Positions 5,995 to 10,474 of a stretch of 10,474 nucleotides of DNA are shown here, in pieces. The position numbers and the translations under genes are program-made. The stretch's first letter is position 1. Each line of letters opens with the position of its first letter. The stretch is from assembly GCA_026770615.1 (NCBI GenBank), contig MU631517.1, positions 228,746 through 239,219 of the forward strand, in the 5' to 3' direction. A model generated the notes under the pieces. It was given only the letters and a program-made list of their open reading frames with translations, ran no database searches and had not been told where the DNA came from. The DNA is from Pavlovales sp. CCMP2436 (taxonomy: Eukaryota > Haptophyta > Pavlovophyceae > Pavlovales).

Positions 5995-8900
5995 TCAGTT
6001 GCCACGCGGGTCGGGCATCTTGAAGATGTGGCGCTTGCGGGTGTCGCCATCGAGCATCGACGACATGTCCTGCGGAGTGAGGAAGAGGAACTGGCTCGAC
6101 GGCTGACCATCGCACGTGTCGAGCAGCGTCTTGATCGCCTGCCTGCGGTAGACGTCGTCCATGAAGACGTCGAACTCGTCCATGCTGCGGAAGGGCACCG
6201 ACACGAATTTCCACAACGCCACCTGGAAGGCCATCGTCGTGAAGGAGCGTACGCCGCCCGAGAGCGTCGCCACATTCTGCGTGCGGTTGGAGCTGGCGTC
6301 CTGCGAGTTGGTCTGGACGTTGAGCTTGAGCGTCGACTTGATGATCGTCTGGTTGTCCTCCGAGTGGTGGTCAAATTCGAGGGAGCCGCTGAGCTGCCTG
6401 AGGCGCATCTCGTAGTCGAACTGACTGGAAGCCTCCTCGCCTGCACGCAGGGTGGACGGTGGGGGCAAGCGTCGTGAGTGGGTGGAGCGGGGCGGGCGGG
6501 CGGGGGGGGGGGGGGGGAGGGGTTGATCCCACCTGCGACATCGGGAGCGGGGGTGCGGCGGGGCGCGAATGCGGATAAGGATGCGCGAGGTTAGCACGCC
6601 GAGTGCTCGCGAGCGCGTGCGGGCGCGGCGAGGGCGCGCACCCTCGGTGAGTCGCCTAATGTCGGGCTGCTCCTCGCCCGCGGCGAGGCCGTCCAGCGCC
6701 GCCTGCTGCGTCCGGTTGGCCGCGCCCTCGAGCGCGCTCGCCGCCGCCGCGGCGATGCCGCGCGCCCGCTCGAAGTCGCCGAGCGCCCTGCTGTTGTTGA
6801 TGAGCGCCTGCTTGGCCTTCTTGGCCTTGATGTTCAGCTCGTGCACCTCCTCGGAGTCGGCCTTGCTGCGGTTGACGATCTCGGTCGACTCGGCCTGGAG
6901 CTCGCTGATGCGCTGCGTGTAGGGTGCGACTTTCACCTCCGCCTCGCGCATCTGCGCGCGCAGCTCCTCCGCCTGCTGCAGCAGCCTGTCGGCCTGCGCG
7001 TTCTTGTCGTTGGCTTCGTCCTGCGCGAGCTGCACCGAGTGCTCCTCCTGCCCGCCCTCCTGGTTGAGACGGTCGAGCTGCGTCTGCAGCTTGTGGCCCT
7101 CGGCCTGCAGCTGCGCGCGCTTGCTCTTGAAGTCCTTGGCTGCGCGCTCATGGTTGGCGGCGCTGCTGTTGAGCGCGGCGGAGTGGCGCTTCTGCTCGGC
7201 GAGTGCGGCTTTTCTCGCCGATCTCGGCCGTGATCTGCAGCAGCTCGGTACGCGTGTCGACGCCCGTGCGCTTCTTGCCGGAGCCGTTGGGCGGCTTGTC
7301 CGTGGCCTCAGTGTGGCCGCGCTTGTGCATCGAGTAGCAGTCGGCCAGCCACGCCTTGGTCACGTTGCGCGTGCCGCCATGCGCGAAGACGATCGCCGCG
7401 CCCTCCGCATCGCTCTCGACCAGCACATGCCGCTCGATGCCAGCGCGGTCAACGGCCACGTGCTGCGCCATCGGGTGCGAGAAGTTGACAGCGTCTAGCA
7501 TCAGCCGGAAGCGCGAGCGGTCGGGCAGTGCGCTGTCCGGGATCGGCAGCTTGCGGTCCTCGAATTGCTTGGTAATGATGTCGGGGAAGGGCAGGCGCGC
7601 CTGGCTGAGCAACTTCTCAAATTCGTTGCGGTCGTCGTGTGAGGTGACGATGAAGGAGGTGAGCACGCCGCCGAGGCTGGGATGATGGCAAAAGCAATAG
7701 TAACATGTAAACACATCAGGATGTAAAAACAACACATCAATAACAACAACTATGAGAACAGCAGCTCACCAGCCCTCGATCGCCAGCTGGAATTTTGCGT
7801 CGGTGATGCTCACGTGCAGTCCGAGTGGGCCGATCAGCTTGGCCGAGAAGCGGCGCGCGTTCGCATCGATGAGCTGCACCCACTTTGAGAGCGGCTTTGC
7901 GCTGTCGAGCAGCGCGAGCCGCTGCTCGGGGCCGCTCGCCTGCGAGAGCGCCTTGTGTTGGCCCTGCAACATATTCAAATCACGCGACAGATTCTCCTCG
8001 TGTCGGCGCTCCTCACTCGCGCGTTGGTGCGAATTCGAGTGCTCGCTGAAGAGCAGCTCTTCGGCGGATTACAGCTGCGTGAGCCGCTCGGCCACCTGCG
8101 CCTGCTTCAACTTTAGCGCCAAGCGGTGCTCGTCGCGCTTCTTCTCGGCGTCGAGCTGGCGCTTCACGAAGGACAGCTGCTGCTGCTCGGCGCGCGCAAG
8201 GAGCGCCTTAGCATCCTCGCGCTGCTTGAGCGCGCGCGATTCGGCCTGCTCAGACTTGCTCTTGGCCGAGACGCGCGCCTTCTCCGCAGCGGCCCTGTCG
8301 CCCTTGAGCGCGTTAAGCTGCGCGATGATGCTGCTCACCTGGTTACCTACGTTGGACGTGCGCGCCTCCGCCTCGGTGTGCGCCGCCTCTGCCGCCCCTG
8401 CCGCGTCGCGGTTGCGCTGCAGCTCGTAGCTGGCCGTTTGCTCATCCACCTTGGCGCGCGCCGCGTCGAGCTCTGCCTGCGCGGCCGCGGCGTGGACAAA
8501 CTTGAGCTTGCGCTGGAGCGACGCGATTTCCTCCTTGGCGCGCACGAGCGCAGTGGCCTGCTCCCACTCCTGCTTCTTGGCAGCGACTGCGCCTGTGAGC
8601 TTGCCCTGGTCTCCCTCGAACCGATCGAGCTCCAACTCCGTGCGGTCGATCTCGTCGCCCATTGCCAGGATGTTGTCGCGGGTCACATCGAGTCCCGTTG
8701 CCTCCATGAAGAACTCGAAGCTACAAGGAGCAGGGAGTGGGGGAGGAGGGGTTAGACAGAGTGGTTGCTGCGCGGAGGGTAGGCGCGAAGTAGCTGTAGC
8801 AATTACCGATCACTGTCTTTTGTCGCCGCAAAGAAGCGGCGCGCCTTCTCCTGCGTGAGGACGACGCACGGGTTGGCGACGTTGATGTTGAAGTGGTCGC

Positions 8901-9725
8901 TGCAAGCGAGCAGGGGGGGAGGGGGGGAGGGAGGGTAGGCAGTCTGCGTGCGGCGCAGAGGGTGGGCGGTGAGGATCCTGTAGCAATTACCAGATCTCGC
9001 CGATCGCCGATGTCTTGGTCGCGACGACTGAACCGTCCGCCGCCTTGGCGATGTGGCGGTTGAACTTAAGATCAATCACGCGCTCGATCAGGATCTGCGG
9101 CCCGTGAAAATCGGGCATGTAGCGGTCGGTGTGTGGAGCCAGACCTTGACGGTCGCCGTGTTCTTGCCGCTCTGGATGTAGCTGCTGAGCTTGGTCCCCG
9201 CCTTGACCGTGGACGCCTTGCTGCCGAGGGCGACCATGCAGCCCGCGAGCAGCGCCGACTTTCCGGAGCCATTCTTGCTTAACATGAAGTTCACGCCCGG
9301 CTTGAGGTCCACCGTGAGGTGCGCGTGGTTCATAAAGTTGAGCAGCTCGATCTTCATGATCACGCCCGACGTCGACTGCGCAGGGTGGGGGAGGGGTGAA
9401 GGTGAGGGCTGACCCTCCGGGCAGCAGCAGCGAGGTGGCCGCGTGGCAGGAGGCTGGTGGCCTGCCCGGCGTAAGAGCGAGGGCGAGGGCCGAACCGTTC
9501 GCGTTGCGGCTCACTGCGCAGCAGTGCGGCAGCAGGAGGCCGCGTGGCAACAAAGGCAGAGGTAAAGGCACTCACCTGCGCGCCCTCGAACTCATTGAAC
9601 GCCGCCTCGAGGCTTGTCGCCCCGAGCGCACCGCAGGTCTTCTGCTTCTTCTTCCGCGGCGGCGGCTGCTTCGGGTCCTCAGCATAGTGCTGGCCCTGCG
9701 AGAGCGACATGTTCTCGAGGGGCAT
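5995..9725 (-). CDS. SMC6: SMC6, structural maintenance of chromosomes 6 (six exons, reading frame damaged)
   Basis: SMC6 is an ATPase of the nuclear SMC5/6 complex, which acts in DNA repair and chromosome maintenance. Exons on the minus strand: 9725-9576, 9375-8991, 8899-8807, 8720-7770, 7676-6642 and 6440-5995 (stop TGA); all junctions are GT...AG and phases agree. If the two frameshifts are set aside the protein is about 1,019 residues, slightly short of the usual 1,050-1,130. Order: basic N-tail (1-50); NFMNHAHLTVD and a Walker A region, SKNGSGKS (83-90); DHFNINVANPCVVLTQE near 180; coiled coil; hinge start GPLG near 507; coiled coil; LEFDHH near 893; signature LSGGVRS (931-937); Walker B with MDEFD (D959, E960); C-terminal LTPQDMSS. 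The DHFNI...LTQE, FDH and DEFDV blocks are diagnostic of SMC6 over other SMCs. Oddities: a base missing near 9128-9137, TAA at 8069-8071, an extra A at 7210-7213. The start at 9725 is the first ATG after a possible acceptor, so a 5' UTR exon may lie upstream. Confidence 0.93.
6441..6641 (-). other. SMC6 intron 5 (201 nt, in frame, no stop codon)
   Basis: This intron is a multiple of three and reads through without a stop, so retention would add 67 residues of proline/arginine-rich sequence. That sequence is unlike an SMC coiled coil or head. The ends GTGCGC...GTGCAG join T-E-G to E-E-A-S-S-Q-F. It contains a run of 16 G (6502-6517; C on the coding strand). Compared with animal SMC6, a few dozen residues expected just before the LEFDHH block are missing from the spliced product, so the protein is short here or the true exon boundary differs. 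Confidence 0.7.
8721..8806 (-). other. SMC6 intron 3 (86 nt), sister of intron 2
   Basis: Minus-strand intron splitting an Arg codon in DSDRFEFFMEA. It begins GTAATTGCTACAG, exactly as intron 2 does, and ends CCCTGCTCCTTGTAG. The other SMC6 introns (9376-9575, 7677-7769 and 6441-6641) begin GTGAGTGC, GTGAGCTG and GTGCGCGC, so the shared start is not a gene-wide donor consensus. Confidence 0.85.
8900..8990 (-). other. SMC6 intron 2 (91 nt), sister of intron 3
   Basis: Minus-strand intron between the exon ending ...GAGATCTG and the exon starting CGACCACTTC; it splits a Cys codon, giving EICDHFNI. It begins GTAATTGCTACAG and ends CTGCTCGCTTGCAG after a C-rich tract. The first 13 bases are identical to intron 3 and the last 15 or so are nearly so. 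CCTACCCTCC is also shared at a different offset. Confidence 0.85.
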
Positions 9726-10008
9726 CCTGATAGTTGGTGGGGGGGGTGGGTGAGGTCCCCAGCTGGTCATGCGCAGAAGCGGCGCGGGCGAGGCCGCGCG
9801 CCAGCTTAGCCACTCGAGCCACAAGACGGTCCGGGAGCGGCGCAGCGGCTCGTGCCCCCCGCTAGGAGCGGCGCAGAGAGTAACGCGCCCCCCGCGCGCT
9901 TACGTATCCAGCGTTCCGAACGGCTTCGCATGAGCTTTCCCACCCAAGCTTTTGAAATAAAAGTCGGGAGGGTGAACCGATTTTTTTCGGTTGTGCTGTC
10001 GCAAAAGA

Positions 10009-10061
10009 TGCCCTCCGGGGGCCCTCCGGGGGCCCTCCCGGGGGCCCCCTACCCGGGGGGG
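10009..10061. repeat. GGCCCTCCGGG tandem repeat
   Basis: About three imperfect 11-base units (CCCTCCGGGGG), followed by CCCGGGGGCCCCCTACCCGGG. Strongly self-complementary and likely to form secondary structure. Confidence 0.8.
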
Positions 10062-10105
10062 TTGATCTTGACAGACGGTCTTACTGCCCGAACAGGGTGG
10101 TCGTG

Positions 10106-10300
10106 ACAAACAGTCATACCGCCCGGACACCGTCGTGGCGCACTTCGACTGAAGTACCACGAGAGCCAAATGTGCCCCAGATCCCAGGCGACCGGGCCCT
10201 AACTTCCATCCAGGCTCAGCCAACGGGACACCGTCGTGGCGCACAAACAGTCAACTCGCCTGGACACCGTCGTGGCGCACAATAGACTAAAGTACCACGC
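10106..10300. repeat. Three copies of GGACACCGTCGTGGCGCAC
   Basis: Exact 19-base copies at 10125-10143, 10226-10244 and 10262-10280. Copies 1 and 3 share a longer unit: ACAAACAGTCA upstream and a GACTRAAGTACCACG tail, 137 bases apart. A degenerate fourth unit may lie at about 10070-10105. Confidence 0.85.
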
Positions 10301-10474
10301 TGCGCATGCGGAGCAGCTTCAGATTTCGGCTCGCGTCCGGGTGCGGCCGGGGGCTCCCGGGCAAGCACCGAAAGGCGAGCCGAAATATAATACATGGGCA
10401 TCGGACCCCCCCCCTGGCATCGGAACACGAAGAATAATCAACCCGCCCCCCTTTACCCCCCACCCCGCCCCCCC

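Larger units (their letters stand above)
9726..10474. other. Upstream region of SMC6
   Basis: On the minus strand a C-rich tract and ACTATCAG lie directly before the SMC6 start, so a 5' UTR intron acceptor is possible. No TATA box is clear. Farther out are GC-rich tandem and direct repeats and C-runs at the window end. No other gene is seen. Confidence 0.45.

Noticed and set aside
5880..6477. Overlapping long frames on both strands at the SMC6 3' end
   Set aside because: Only one minus frame contains LSGGVRS and MDEFD; the others are Arg/Ser-rich shadows.
7752..8429. Long plus-strand open frame (225 codons) opposite SMC6
   Set aside because: Antisense shadow of a GC-rich coiled-coil exon; its Ser/Ala/Cys-rich translation follows from the SMC6 codons.
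9094..9143. A 50-nt intron to explain the frame change in SMC6 exon 2
   Set aside because: GTCTGG...CCGCAG would restore frame but delete about 16 residues of a conserved head-domain strand; a single-base loss in the CA run is simpler.
10106..10300. CRISPR-like array
   Set aside because: Only three copies, irregular spacing, eukaryotic context.

Overview
This is nuclear DNA from a microbial eukaryote. Genes are split by GT...AG introns, exons are GC-rich with mostly G or C in third codon positions, and the DNA between them is AT-rich and full of simple repeats. There are no bacterial-type operons or ribosome binding sites. Many intron 3' ends carry C-rich instead of T-rich pyrimidine tracts. 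CPWD-type ankyrin fragments, common in algae, oomycetes and large DNA viruses of protists, fit an alga or other protist, but the exact lineage cannot be fixed from the window.

Layout. (1) 1-4671, + strand: scattered GC-rich exon candidates in AT-rich DNA (about 261-350, 678-794, 945-1037, 1395-1462), then two well-supported exons (2907-3075 and 4481-4671) encoding the C-terminal half of a macro-domain-like protein. They are separated by a 1.4 kb intron loaded with dispersed repeats. Exon-edge sequences of this gene recur: three copies of an exon 3' end with its donor and two copies of an exon 5' end with its acceptor. (2) 4672-5994: an AT-rich island between the two convergent genes, with a lysine/glutamate-type minisatellite, short broken ankyrin-like reading frames on both strands and part of a dispersed repeat family. 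(3) 5995-9725, - strand: a six-exon SMC6 gene, nearly full length with about 1,019 codons. It carries an in-frame TAA, two single-base frameshifts and substitutions in two ATPase motifs. (4) 9726-10474: upstream DNA of SMC6 with GC-rich tandem repeats and a three-copy 19-bp repeat.

The two genes are convergent and have no evident shared pathway. SMC6 acts with SMC5 in DNA repair and chromosome maintenance. Macro domains bind or process ADP-ribose, which also features in DNA-damage signalling, but nothing here links the two genes functionally. No clear novel multi-gene system is visible. The most interesting signals are the damaged or divergent SMC6, a pair of sister introns inside it that look like introner copies, the repeated exon edges in the macro-like gene, and the ankyrin remnants.
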